NCBI RefSeq assembly: GCF_031501865.1
Contig: NZ_JARRCW010000001.1
Coordinates: 3,369,001 to 3,433,000 of the forward strand
Length of the DNA stretch: 64,000 nucleotides
Source of the DNA: Pseudovibrio sp. M1P-2-3
Lineage (GTDB): Bacteria; Pseudomonadota; Alphaproteobacteria; Rhizobiales; Stappiaceae
Direction: 5' to 3'
The position numbers were made by a program, and so were the translations under genes. Shown piece after piece: positions 17,376 to 26,077 of the stretch (position 1 is the first letter of the stretch; each line of letters starts with the position of its first letter). The notes under the pieces are model-generated. The model worked only from the letters and a program-made list of their open reading frames with translations. It did no database searches and was not told the DNA's origin.

Positions 17376-17447
17376 GTGATCTCCTCCCTAAAAGGAGTGA
17401 ATCACAAATCAACCTGATTGGGAATCCCCAATCGATTCAGCGTTGCG

Positions 17448-17458
17448 CCTCATTGCTT
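17448..17458 (-). repeat. Right terminal inverted repeat of the IS630-family element
   Basis: CCTCATTGCTT, followed by TA (17459-17460), is the inverse of the left end with one mismatch. It lies about 70 bases upstream of the OrfA start, room enough for the transposase promoter. Confidence 0.55.
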
Positions 17459-17460
17459 TA

Positions 17461-17878
17461 GGTTCTGCCTGTCCGCCGGTGGTTATTTTGTCGACGTGTC
17501 CCGAATGTAAAGCGGGAGCACCCAACCACACGCTTTTTAGCTAAAGCCTGTCAGCTACTTTGGCTTTATCCCGATAACGGCGTTTATCAGCAGTTCACTT
17601 GAGTTAACCATACCATTCAGCCTAGCACCTCATCCGCCTTTGTAGCTGGCAGAATCTGCTGTGCACCTTGCAGTGAACAACACCTCCTAGGAGGGGTTAC
17701 ATTGTTAGGATGCTCTGCACATGATCGTTGCCAACCATGCACGCTCCCTAGGCTACCCTTGGTCGAACAGGGGGTCTGACTATCACCTGCATCTGTCCTG
17801 AGATAGACACGGGCAACCCAGACAATGACACCACCAGCTTCTCCACGGAGACTGGTGGGCAATTTAACCGAAATGCAC
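17461..17878 (-). other. Probable group II intron remnant (5' part, no reverse transcriptase)
   Basis: Read on the minus strand, this stretch has the look of group II intron domain I: a possible 5' end GTGCATTTCGG near 17878, then many short helices, among them CACCAG/CTGGTG enclosing CTCC/GGAG, and the perfect palindrome CCTCCTAGGAGG. Segments such as GCAGATTCTGCC and GGCGGATGAGGTG also resemble bacterial intron sequences I remember. No reverse transcriptase frame or domain V/VI follows; the IS630 element starts exactly where the intron would continue. The assignment is by recall and structure, not by alignment, so it is tentative. Confidence 0.4.
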
Positions 17879-17948
17879 GTCCGAAACAGAGCGCAACATC
17901 TCACCCAAACAACACCTGAAGCAGGCTTCAGACCGTTGCTCGCTTATG

Positions 17949-17968
17949 CTGTGCAAAGCACAGTTTTT
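17949..17968 (+). terminator. Short intrinsic terminator-like hairpin
   Basis: CTGTGC, loop AAA, GCACAG, then T5 on the plus strand: a compact perfect 6-bp stem with a U-tract. No plus-strand gene lies directly upstream, so it may stop stray transcription or belong to an unrecognised RNA. Confidence 0.5.
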
Positions 17969-18028
17969 GACGACTTGAGAAGGGTGATTCTCCCGAATCA
18001 AAACCCGTTTCAAGCCCTTAAATAAGGA

Positions 18029-18061
18029 CCGGAAAACCGGGTTTCGAACCCGGAAATCCGG
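18029..18061. repeat. Nested GC-rich palindrome downstream of the ETF-QO gene
   Basis: Two nested inverted repeats share a centre: outer CCGGA/TCCGG and inner CCGGGTT/AACCCGG, separated on both sides by AAA, with a TCG loop. This forms a long hairpin with a symmetric internal A-loop about 95 bases past the ETF-QO stop codon. No U-tract follows on either strand. It could be a 3' mRNA stabiliser or a binding site. Confidence 0.6.
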
Positions 18062-18154
18062 CTAAATTAAATGCTATTTCTTTTCGATGTTACCTTTGTT
18101 TTTCAAAGGCTTAGTCTCGAAAAGGCTAGCTACCTCCGCGACAACTTGTCGCAC

Positions 18155-19834
18155 TTACATATTCGGGTAGTTCGGCCCGCCAGTACCTTCCGGCACTGTC
18201 CAAGTAATATTTCCGTTCGGATCTTTGATATCGCAGGTTTTACAGTGAACACAGTTCTGCGCATTGATCTGGAAGCGAGGAGCTTCATCCCCTTCTTCCA
18301 CCCACTCATAAACCCCAGCAGGGCAATAGCGATTGGATGGTCCAGCGAACACATCGTGCTCTGACAGTTTCTGTAGAGTTTCATCCGCCAATTTTAGATG
18401 AATTGGCTGATCTTCCTCATGGTTTGTATTCGACAAGAACACGGAGGACAACTTATCGAAAGAGATTTTCCCATCCGGCTTGGGATACTCAATCTTCTTA
18501 CAGTCTTTTGCTGGCTTGAGACTAGCAGCATCTGTTTTGCCGTGCTTCAGAGTACCAAAAAACGAGAAGCCAAACAATTCGTTCGTCCACATATCAAGCC
18601 CAGACAAAGCTGTACCGACTGCCGTTCCAAAGCGCGTCAGCAGAGGTTTGGAGTTACGAACCTTCTTCAGATCCTTTCCAATTTCACTCTCACGCCAAGA
18701 ACGGTCAAAGCTTGTCAACTCCGCATGACTTTCGCCTTTTCCAAGGGAATCAAACACAGTTTCGGCGGCCAGGATGCCAGAAAGCATCGCATTGTGAGAG
18801 CCTTTAATCCGCGGAACGTTAACAAACCCAGCAGAACAACCGATCATCAGACCGCCAGGGAAGGAAAGTTTAGGAACAGATTGGTAACCACCCTCAGTAA
18901 TAGCTCTAGCACCATAAGAAATACGCTTACCACCTTCAAACACATCGCGGATAGCAAGGTGCGTTTTAAAACGCTGGAACTCATCAAATGGTGACAGATG
19001 TGGGTTTTGATAGTTGAGGTTTACAACAAACCCAACAGAAACCTGATTGTTTTCCAAGTGATATAGGAATGAACCGCCTTGTGTCTTATTGTCCAGCGGC
19101 CAGCCCATTGTGTGCTGCACAAGACCTAGCTTATGCTTTTCCGGATCAACTTCCCAAAGTTCCTTAATACCAATACCGAACTTCGGGTGGTCACTGTCAC
19201 GGTCTAGGTCAAATTTACTAATCAGTGTTTTAGCAAGAGAGCCACGAACACCCTCCGCAATTAAAGTGTACTTACCAAGCAAAGCCATTCCGCGCATGTA
19301 ACCATCTTTTTGGTTACCATCGCGAGCAACACCCATATCACCTGTCGCAACACCAATAACGTTATCGTTATCGTCATAGAGGACTTCGGCCGCTGCAAAT
19401 CCTGGGTAAATCTCAACACCCAAGGCTTCAGCCTTTTCAGCCATCCAACGGCAAACGTTGCCCAAGGAAACAATGTAGTTTCCATGGTTATTCATTAACT
19501 TCGGGAACATGAAGTTTGGCAGGCGCATAGACCCTGCAGGCCCCAAAACAAGAAACTTGTCGTCAGTCACTTCTGTTTTGAGGGGCGCGCTATCGTCTTC
19601 CCGCCAATCTGGGAAAAGTTTATCCAAGCCGATCGGATCAACTACGGCGCCCGATAAAATATGAGCACCAACTTCTGATCCTTTTTCCAGAACAACAACG
19701 CTGACATCCTCACCTTTTTCGGCTGCCAGCTGTTTGATGCGAATGGCTGCGGAAAGACCTGCTGGTCCCGCGCCAACAATAACAACATCAAACTCCATGG
19801 ACTCGCGTTCTGGTAGCGCTTGCGCCTCGACCAT
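18155..19834 (-). CDS. Electron transfer flavoprotein-ubiquinone oxidoreductase (ETF-QO)
   Basis: ETF-QO takes electrons from reduced electron transfer flavoprotein, fed by acyl-CoA and other dehydrogenases, and passes them to ubiquinone at the inner membrane. The 559-residue product has the FAD motif VVIVGAGPAGLSAAIR (residues about 17-32), the ubiquinone-binding GAHILSGAVVDP region, and a C-terminal ferredoxin-like [4Fe-4S] site with RYCPAGVYEW and NCVHCKTCDIKDP. AAGGGAG lies 7 bases before the ATG. It is a stand-alone unit with no ETF genes nearby. The length and all cofactor motifs are complete. Confidence 0.95.
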   Translation of the reverse strand: MVEAQALPERESMEFDVVIVGAGPAGLSAAIRIKQLAAEKGEDVSVVVLEKGSEVGAHILSGAVVDPIGLDKLFPDWREDDSAPLKTEVTDDKFLVLGPAGSMRLPNFMFPKLMNNHGNYIVSLGNVCRWMAEKAEALGVEIYPGFAAAEVLYDDNDNVIGVATGDMGVARDGNQKDGYMRGMALLGKYTLIAEGVRGSLAKTLISKFDLDRDSDHPKFGIGIKELWEVDPEKHKLGLVQHTMGWPLDNKTQGGSFLYHLENNQVSVGFVVNLNYQNPHLSPFDEFQRFKTHLAIRDVFEGGKRISYGARAITEGGYQSVPKLSFPGGLMIGCSAGFVNVPRIKGSHNAMLSGILAAETVFDSLGKGESHAELTSFDRSWRESEIGKDLKKVRNSKPLLTRFGTAVGTALSGLDMWTNELFGFSFFGTLKHGKTDAASLKPAKDCKKIEYPKPDGKISFDKLSSVFLSNTNHEEDQPIHLKLADETLQKLSEHDVFAGPSNRYCPAGVYEWVEEGDEAPRFQINAQNCVHCKTCDIKDPNGNITWTVPEGTGGPNYPNM

Positions 19835-20190
19835 TTATATCTCCCTTCGCCTCCAAGGCTCCTTCGCGTCCGGCCCTGAAACTTCTCCAGCGTGTAATGA
19901 TTGCTTGATGCAATACTTCAAGCCATAATCTGCCATGTGTAATTGACCCTGAAGTTTTGTGCAATGCGATTTTGGACGCACTTTTTGCCGGATATACCCG
20001 ATTTTAAAGGGAGTATTGGATAACTCGGCCGTAAGTTCTCCACACTCCAATTGCCAAGGCTTGAGATAAAAGAATAAAATACCCAAACAAATTCATTGGG
20101 GCTTTCATTCCTCACAGAATTAAGTGAAACACAGACAGTGATTTTGCATCACAGTGAATTCAAAGGACTATAGGGGTCAATACACAGTCC
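19835..20190. other. Intergenic region between divergent ETF-QO and UDG genes
   Basis: 356 bases without a convincing gene. The ETF-QO ribosome site is at the left end. I see no clear promoter boxes, strong hairpin or operator palindrome beyond short A/T-rich segments. It presumably holds both divergent promoters. Confidence 0.5.
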
Positions 20191-21120
20191 ATGACACAAC
20201 ACAACACCATAGATTTGGCGAGTTTGGAAAGCTATCTGGAGTTTTTGGCCAGCGCAGGTGTGGACTGTTGTCTCAATGAGGCGCCAGTAGACCGTTTCAT
20301 GGAACAGCCCAAGCAATATCTTCCGGTAGAGACAACTAGTATCTCAAGTGCGCCGAGAGATACTGCGGCTCCAAAGCGTACTTATTCAATCCCTCATAGT
20401 CCCCCAGATGACTTTGATGCCCGTTCGGCCGCACAGTCCATTCTTCAAAGACAAAAAGCGCAGGCAAAGAAAAGTGCAAGTACCAACGGACCTGAGCAAT
20501 CCAAATCAGTTATTCCAGATTCAGCCGCCATTGAAGATGCGCGGCAAAGGGCATCACAAGCGCAGTCACTCGAAGAGCTGCAAAGAATTCTCGGTGATTT
20601 CAGCGGATGTAATTTGAAGCTAACCGCAAAGAATCTTGTGTTTGGCAAAGGATCGAAGAATGCCAAACTCATGTTTATAGGTGAAGCACCGGGCCGCGAT
20701 GAGGATATTCAAGGTCAACCATTTGTAGGGCGTTCAGGAGCGCTTTTGGATCGTATAATCCACGCAGCCAAACTCAATACTCACGCCATATATCTTTCAA
20801 ATATTGTACCATGGCGCCCTCCGGGAAATCGCACTCCAACACCGCAAGAAACAGAAATCTGCCGCCCATTTATTGAAAGGCAAATTGAGCTTGTGGATCC
20901 TGATATCCTCGTATATTTGGGAGCTGCCTCAGCACAAACTCTAAGTGGGACGAAAGAGGGAATTCGAAAGCTGCGTGGCCGCTGGTTTACTTACTCTCGA
21001 GACGGAAGAGAGCGGCAGGCAACGGCCACATATCACCCTGCTTACCTCTTGAGAACTCCAGTGGAAAAACGGTTAGCATGGCGGGACTTTCTGTCTATTC
21101 GCGCAAGACTGGAGTCATAA
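20191..21120 (+). CDS. Uracil-DNA glycosylase, family 4-like
   Basis: A base-excision repair enzyme that removes uracil from DNA. The catalytic domain occupies the last 190 residues, with motif 1 GEAPGRDEDIQGQPFVGRSG, SNIVPWRPPGNRTP, and motif 2 TYHPAYLLR. The N-terminal 110 residues are low-complexity and Gln/Ala-rich with a short conserved start (EAPVDRF), as in alphaproteobacterial members of the family. The usual CxxC near the domain start is reduced to a single Cys (SGCNLKLTAKNLVF), so the Fe-S ligand set may differ from classical family 4. No strong ribosome site is seen before the ATG. Confidence 0.88.
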   Translation: MTQHNTIDLASLESYLEFLASAGVDCCLNEAPVDRFMEQPKQYLPVETTSISSAPRDTAAPKRTYSIPHSPPDDFDARSAAQSILQRQKAQAKKSASTNGPEQSKSVIPDSAAIEDARQRASQAQSLEELQRILGDFSGCNLKLTAKNLVFGKGSKNAKLMFIGEAPGRDEDIQGQPFVGRSGALLDRIIHAAKLNTHAIYLSNIVPWRPPGNRTPTPQETEICRPFIERQIELVDPDILVYLGAASAQTLSGTKEGIRKLRGRWFTYSRDGRERQATATYHPAYLLRTPVEKRLAWRDFLSIRARLES

Positions 21121-21284
21121 CAGCGAGCCTGCCCTACTCTAAATTGCATTAGGTTCCATATGATATTAAGATCTATATTACGTGATATTCAGATGTAGTT
21201 TAGGTGCACCTCTTATAATTTTCGGGACATCCCCTATATTTCTTTTCAACACCAGATTGAATTATTTTCAGGAGAAGACATTCC

Positions 21285-22148
21285 ATGCTTAGAAAGCTTC
21301 GAAAACACCTTCCAGGTAAATTGGGACAAGTGAAGCCAACGGTTCCAGTCGTCCGCCTGCAAGGTGCCATCGGGACGTCTTCAACTATCATGCGAAAAGA
21401 TCTGAACCTGTCTTCGGTTGAGGACGCACTCGACAGTGCATTCAAAATGAAGGATGCACCCGCTGTTGCGCTGATCGTGAACTCTCCTGGAGGCTCTCCA
21501 GTCCAGTCCAATCTCATTTATAAAAGAATTCGCTCACTGGCAGAAGAGCACGATAAAGATGTCCTTGTTTTTGTCGAAGACTTGGCAGCTTCTGGCGGCT
21601 ATATGATCGCACTTGCAGGAGATGATATCTATGTAGATTCATCCTCTATAATTGGCTCCATTGGAGTTGTGTCCGCAGGCTTTGGTTTTACCGAGCTCAT
21701 CAATAAGGTTGGCATCCAACGCAGAGTCTATACTGCTGGTGACAAAAAAGTCACTTTGGATCCATTTTCTCCAGAAAACAGTAGTGACATCGACCATCTT
21801 AAAGGTTTGCAAAAAGAAGTACACGAGACTTTTATCGACTTGGTCAAGAGCCGCCGCGGTTCCGTTTTGAGTGACGACCCTGACCTTTTCTCCGGCTTAT
21901 TCTGGGCAGGCCAGAAGGCCAAAGACCTTGGTCTGGTTGATGATATTGGAGATATTCGCGGTGTTCTAAAAAAGAGGTATGGAAAAGATACAAAAACAGA
22001 AATTATGGGTGAAAAACGCGGAATTTTGTCTCGAGTCATGACAAAGTCATATTTTCCTCACCACATAGGATCCGTTACCGAAAAACTGCCGGCAGCCACA
22101 CTTTCTACCCTTGAAGAGCGTAGTTTGTGGGCTAGATTCGGTCTCTAG
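21285..22148 (+). CDS. S49 family serine peptidase (SppA/SohB-like)
   Basis: A 287-residue short-form signal-peptide-peptidase-like enzyme. The Ser-Lys catalytic dyad is recognisable: the Ser in EDLAASGGYMIAL (near residue 105) and the Lys in RVYTAGDKKVTLDPF. NSPGGSP near residue 65 forms the oxyanion/ClpP-like turn. The N-terminus has no obvious transmembrane helix, unlike many SppA proteins, so it may be cytoplasmic or peripheral. AGGAG precedes the ATG by about 10 bases. A small membrane-protein gene follows after 35 bases and is probably co-transcribed. Confidence 0.88.
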   Translation: MLRKLRKHLPGKLGQVKPTVPVVRLQGAIGTSSTIMRKDLNLSSVEDALDSAFKMKDAPAVALIVNSPGGSPVQSNLIYKRIRSLAEEHDKDVLVFVEDLAASGGYMIALAGDDIYVDSSSIIGSIGVVSAGFGFTELINKVGIQRRVYTAGDKKVTLDPFSPENSSDIDHLKGLQKEVHETFIDLVKSRRGSVLSDDPDLFSGLFWAGQKAKDLGLVDDIGDIRGVLKKRYGKDTKTEIMGEKRGILSRVMTKSYFPHHIGSVTEKLPAATLSTLEERSLWARFGL

Positions 22149-22183
22149 GCATAGCAGGCAGACAACGCGAAGGGATAAATAAG

Positions 22184-22378
22184 ATGACAGAAGTTTTGGG
22201 GACCATTGCAATGGTTGCTGGGGGATATGCACTTTACAAGCTTGCTAAAAAAGAACTGAACCGGTTTCAGCAAACAGTAGCAAAACCTGCTTACGCAAGG
22301 GCTGCCTCTCAAAACCGCCCAATTCAAACACTGGTTCAAGATCCTGTAACTGGCAAATATCATCCTATTGAGCGGTAA
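22184..22378 (+). CDS. Small membrane-associated hypothetical protein
   Basis: A 64-residue protein with a short N-terminal hydrophobic helix (VLGTIAMVAGGYALYKLA) followed by a basic segment and a conserved-looking tail (LVQDPVTGKYHPIE). It directly follows the S49 peptidase gene, as small proteins of this kind seem to in related genomes. AAGGGATAA precedes the ATG. The function is unknown; it may be a partner or membrane anchor for the peptidase, which is inference from position. Confidence 0.65.
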   Translation: MTEVLGTIAMVAGGYALYKLAKKELNRFQQTVAKPAYARAASQNRPIQTLVQDPVTGKYHPIER

Positions 22379-22583
22379 ATACCAAGGTATTCGCGGAGTT
22401 TATCCCTACGCTTCTTTATCGCTGTGTTATCACAACACGGATGCTTGCGGTAAGTGCATTTTTCCTTGAATTTGCGCTTGCCTTGCTCTCCAACGCTTGA
22501 CCAATCAGTTGTGTCGTGGCACCTGTCCTGACAACAGTGCGCACCTTGCGTTATATTTCCATTGATTTCAGGGTATTCAATCC

Positions 22584-23540
22584 ATGTCTAGCGAAGCTGT
22601 TCCAGCTCACATGCAACCAACAAAATCCTTTCAGGGCCTGCTCCTGACGCTTCAGCAGTTCTGGGCAGATAAGGGCTGCGCTATTTTACAGCCCTATGAT
22701 ATGGAAGTCGGCGCTGGTACATCCCACCCTGCCACAACCCTGCGTTCTCTAGGGCCACGCCCGTGGAAAGCTGCGTACGTTCAGCCTTCCAGACGTCCAA
22801 CGGATGGTCGATATGGCGAAAACCCTATGCGCTTGCAACACTACTACCAGTTTCAAGTAATCCTTAAACCTTCTCCAGAAAACCTTCAGGAGCTTTACAT
22901 TGAGAGCTTGCAGGCAATTGGAATCGATACAGACCTGCATGATGTACGCTTTGTAGAAGATGATTGGGAAAACCCAACACTTGGCGCCTGGGGCCTTGGT
23001 TGGGAGTGCTGGTGCGATGGCATGGAAGTTTCCCAGTTCACATACTTTCAGCAGGTTGCGGGCTTTGAGTGCAACCCTGTTTCTGGTGAACTGACATACG
23101 GTCTGGAGCGCATTGCTATGTATGTTCAGGGCGTAGACAACGTCTATGACTTGAACTTTAATGGCCGCGATGGCGACGACAAAGTTACTTATGGTGATGT
23201 CTTCCTTCAAGCAGAAGAAGAGTACTCTCGTCACAACTTCGAGCACTCAGATACAGACATGTTGTTCCGACACTTCAAAGAGCATGAACAAGAATGTAAG
23301 CGCTTGTTGGAGCTTGGCGAAAAAGCAATGCAAGAAGCGGGCGACGGCATCTATAAGATGGTATTTCCAGCCTATGATCAGGCTTTGAAATGTTCACATG
23401 TTTTCAATTTGCTTGACGCGCGTGGTGTTATTTCAGTTACCGAACGGCAAAGTTATATTCTGCGCGTGCGTGAACTTTCTCGAGCATGCGGCGCTGCATT
23501 CTTGCAGACAAAAGCCGGCGGCGTTGGCTTTGAAGGCTGA
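22584..23540 (+). CDS. glyQ: Glycyl-tRNA synthetase alpha subunit GlyQ
   Basis: GlyQ is the catalytic alpha chain of the bacterial alpha2-beta2 glycyl-tRNA synthetase, which charges tRNA-Gly. At 318 residues it covers the full family, with [17 protein letters not shown], the class II motif regions [18 protein letters not shown] and [11 protein letters not shown], and [14 protein letters not shown] near the C-terminal part. Unusually, glyS does not follow directly: a glycoside hydrolase gene lies between them. Confidence 0.96.
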   Translation: MSSEAVPAHMQPTKSFQGLLLTLQQFWADKGCAILQPYDMEVGAGTSHPATTLRSLGPRPWKAAYVQPSRRPTDGRYGENPMRLQHYYQFQVILKPSPENLQELYIESLQAIGIDTDLHDVRFVEDDWENPTLGAWGLGWECWCDGMEVSQFTYFQQVAGFECNPVSGELTYGLERIAMYVQGVDNVYDLNFNGRDGDDKVTYGDVFLQAEEEYSRHNFEHSDTDMLFRHFKEHEQECKRLLELGEKAMQEAGDGIYKMVFPAYDQALKCSHVFNLLDARGVISVTERQSYILRVRELSRACGAAFLQTKAGGVGFEG

Positions 23541-23567
23541 TTAACTAAACCAGTCTTAAACATATCG

Positions 23568-23586
23568 GGCGCCGACTTTCGGCGCT
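23568..23586. terminator. Hairpin after glyQ
   Basis: GCGCCGA, loop CTT, TCGGCGC: a perfect 7-bp GC-rich stem about 30 bases after the glyQ stop, followed by CATTTACTCC rather than a T-run. It may be a weak terminator or a processing hairpin separating glyQ from the glycoside hydrolase. Confidence 0.45.
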
Positions 23587-23687
23587 CATTTACTCCCCTC
23601 AAAAATAACGGCTTATAAAACAGAGGATTTCACGTTTTCCTCCCTCCCCCTAAACTGCGCAGAGCAGGCAATTGGGGACGCCGAAAA

Positions 23688-25925
23688 ATGAACGAGGAAC
23701 TGGTTCGTAAGAATAAGCAAAAAAAAACAACCCTTCACAATCAACTTGATCCAATTCCCCTCCTAAAGGCTCGTCATCAAACTGTAGACGAGCTACTTAA
23801 AGCACTAGACTCACAAGATAAAATCTCTCTACGCGATGGGGATCTTCCGTTCTGGAAGGGTCTATCCAGAATGCTAAAATTGGGAAATGGGGCAGGCCCT
23901 TGGTCGGCAGGTAGCCTACCCGAACACGGAATTCCTGGAATAAAATGGCTAGAGGGAGCAAAGGGCATTGTATTACGCGGCGCCACAACATTTCCTGTTC
24001 CTATTGCAAGGGCTGCAACCTTTGACAGGAACCTTGAGGAGCGCATTGGGGACGTTATAGGGTATGAATTAAGAGCACTCGGAGGCACAGTCTTTGGCGG
24101 TGTGTGCTTGAATCTGATGCGCCACCCCTCATGGGGCAAAGCACAGGAAAGCTATGGAGAGGACCCGGTTCTCGCCGGCACTATGGGAACTGCGCTTGTT
24201 CAGGGAGTACAAAGGCATGCCATGGCATGCCTAAAACACTTCTGTCTTTCATCTAAAGAAAATACCCGATTTGAGAGTGATATCATCATATCCAAGCGAG
24301 CTCTTCACGAACTTTTTCTCCCTCAGTTTCGAAAAGCCATAGGCGCTGGGGCCGCAGCCGTTATGACCGGCTACAACGCCGTAAACGGAATTCCCACCTC
24401 ACAAAACTATGAGTTACTGACAGGAATCCTCCGTAAAAGGTGGCACTTCAGCGGTATTATCCTAAGTGACTTTATGTTTGCAATTAATGATCCTTCTGCT
24501 GCACTGGAAGCTGGCATTGATATTGAAATGCCTTTCCAAATGCACTTGCGCTCAGAACTTCAGCGGCAGACGAAAGGAAAGAAATTATATCGGGACAACC
24601 ATCTTCAGAGCTGTAAAAGGATCTTACAACAACAGTTCACCTTCTTGAAGCAAGGGAATTATGAACGCAAATACGTAGGTGGAGCGAAGGCCCGTCTCCT
24701 AGCCCTTGAGGCCGCAGAGAAATCCATGGTTCTGCTTCAAAACGAAGAGAGCGCCCTCCCCCTTCTCTCCATTCGCTCACTTGCAGTTGTAGGGCCACTA
24801 GTGAGAAGCGATAATCTAGGTGATACAAGGTCAAGCGCTACCAGCCCAACAAGTGTCACCAACCCAATTAGTGGCCTTAAACGTATACTACCTTCTTCTG
24901 TCACCATTCGCCAGAGCCAAGGACACCACTTGGAGAAGTCCTCAGAGATTGCTGCCAAGAGTGACGCAACAATCGTTATAGTGGGATATAATGCGAATGA
25001 CGAAGGAGAACACATCCCCCTTGACCTTGCGGGAAAAGTGAAACCGTTGCTCCCTTATCCAAGAACTCGAGAAGACAACGAAACTCATAATATCTTTATG
25101 CGTAGTTACGGTGGAGACAGCAAAGGAAAGTATCAAAAGCCCGCAGGAGACCGTAAATCTCTTCAGCTCCGCGATGCAGATATTAAATTGATTGAGACTG
25201 TTTGTGCAGTCAGTCAGCGCGTGATTGTAGTCATTGTTGCAGGTAGCCCAGTCCTTATCAGCGAATGGAGACATAAGGCTCAAGCCATATTGCTTCATTG
25301 GTACGCGGGTATGGAAGGAGGGTTGGCACTGGCCCGAATATTGAAAGGAGAAGTTTCCCCAGCAGGAAAGCTTCCTTTTGCTCTACCCCATAAATCTTCG
25401 GACCTACAAGATTTTCACGGCTCAAGTTCCAAGGATTTCTATGACCTTTGGCATGGTTATAGGAAACTTGACCACGATAAAACTACACCGGCTTATCCGT
25501 TTGGCTTTGGCCTATCCTATTCCTCCTTCCAGTTTTCCGAGCTGGAGATACGTCATGAAGGACAAGGTGGAAGTGAAACAGTTATAGCACACTTCTTAAT
25601 TACCAACACCGGCTCTTATGACAGTGATGTCGTAGCTCAGCTATACGTCTCGGTTCCACGTTCCAAAGTCTCCCGCCCGCCAGTTGAGCTAAAAGGATTT
25701 GAACGAATCCATCTAAAGTCAGGAGAGTTTCGCTATATTGATATTCCTGTACCGATTAACTCGCTCGCCTATTTCTGCGAAGATGCCGATAACTTTACCT
25801 TGGAACCCACCACCTACGATATTTATGTTGGTCATCATGCACACGATGCGAATGCCCTAGTCACCCGCTTTGCATTGAATATGGAGCACAGTCAAATTAA
25901 TCTTGACAAAATTGCAGATGAGTAA
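23688..25925 (+). CDS. Glycoside hydrolase family 3 (beta-glucosidase-like)
   Basis: A 745-residue GH3 enzyme that should hydrolyse a beta-linked glucoside or xyloside. The N-terminal barrel has NLMRHPSWGKAQESYGEDP, MACLKHF and the nucleophile Asp in GIILSDFMFA (SDF where SDW is common). The second domain runs from about residue 340 with SMVLLQNEESALPLL and GHHLEKSS, and a fibronectin III-like domain forms the C-terminus (VAQLYVSVP, PPVELKGFERI). No signal peptide is present, so it probably acts in the cytoplasm on imported oligosaccharides. It sits between glyQ and glyS, which are usually adjacent, and has hairpins on both sides. Confidence 0.9.
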   Translation: MNEELVRKNKQKKTTLHNQLDPIPLLKARHQTVDELLKALDSQDKISLRDGDLPFWKGLSRMLKLGNGAGPWSAGSLPEHGIPGIKWLEGAKGIVLRGATTFPVPIARAATFDRNLEERIGDVIGYELRALGGTVFGGVCLNLMRHPSWGKAQESYGEDPVLAGTMGTALVQGVQRHAMACLKHFCLSSKENTRFESDIIISKRALHELFLPQFRKAIGAGAAAVMTGYNAVNGIPTSQNYELLTGILRKRWHFSGIILSDFMFAINDPSAALEAGIDIEMPFQMHLRSELQRQTKGKKLYRDNHLQSCKRILQQQFTFLKQGNYERKYVGGAKARLLALEAAEKSMVLLQNEESALPLLSIRSLAVVGPLVRSDNLGDTRSSATSPTSVTNPISGLKRILPSSVTIRQSQGHHLEKSSEIAAKSDATIVIVGYNANDEGEHIPLDLAGKVKPLLPYPRTREDNETHNIFMRSYGGDSKGKYQKPAGDRKSLQLRDADIKLIETVCAVSQRVIVVIVAGSPVLISEWRHKAQAILLHWYAGMEGGLALARILKGEVSPAGKLPFALPHKSSDLQDFHGSSSKDFYDLWHGYRKLDHDKTTPAYPFGFGLSYSSFQFSELEIRHEGQGGSETVIAHFLITNTGSYDSDVVAQLYVSVPRSKVSRPPVELKGFERIHLKSGEFRYIDIPVPINSLAYFCEDADNFTLEPTTYDIYVGHHAHDANALVTRFALNMEHSQINLDKIADE

Positions 25926-25967
25926 ACTTCACTCGCTTTACCTTCTTAAAAACTTTATAATTTAGCA

Positions 25968-26011
25968 GCAAAAAGTCCCTGTCCTTTTCCAAATGGGGGT
26001 GACTTTTTTGC
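25968..26011 (+). terminator. Terminator-like hairpin between the GH3 gene and glyS
   Basis: GCAAAAAGTC pairs with GACTTTTTTGC across a 23-base loop that contains a further CC/GG pairing. The descending arm carries a T6 run. It lies 43 bases after the GH3 stop and would limit read-through into glyS. Confidence 0.5.
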
Positions 26012-26077
26012 ATAAGGTTGTTACGCACTACGCCAAACTTTTTGCTATTAAATGACCACACAAGGCGTAACTCTCCG

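Larger units (their letters stand above)
16296..17458 (-). mobile_element. IS630-family insertion sequence
   Basis: This element of about 1.16 kb carries two overlapping minus-strand frames that together form one IS630-type transposase, joined through an A8 frameshift site. It is bounded by short imperfect inverted repeats flanked by TA on both sides, as expected for the IS630/Tc1-mariner superfamily. It inserted right behind nadC, and its other side abuts a probable group II intron remnant. Both frames are otherwise intact, so it may still be mobile. The end assignment rests on an 11-base match and could be refined. Confidence 0.75.

Noticed and set aside
17617-17904. 95-residue minus-strand frame in the mobile patch
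   Set aside because: Its product looks like translated structured RNA (many Cys, Ser and Thr, no fold), and it lies within the probable group II intron remnant.
18020-18070. tRNA-like T-arm (CCGGG-TTCGAAA-CCCGG on the minus strand)
   Set aside because: No acceptor stem, D-arm, anticodon arm or CCA at the proper spacing. It is better explained as part of the nested palindrome.
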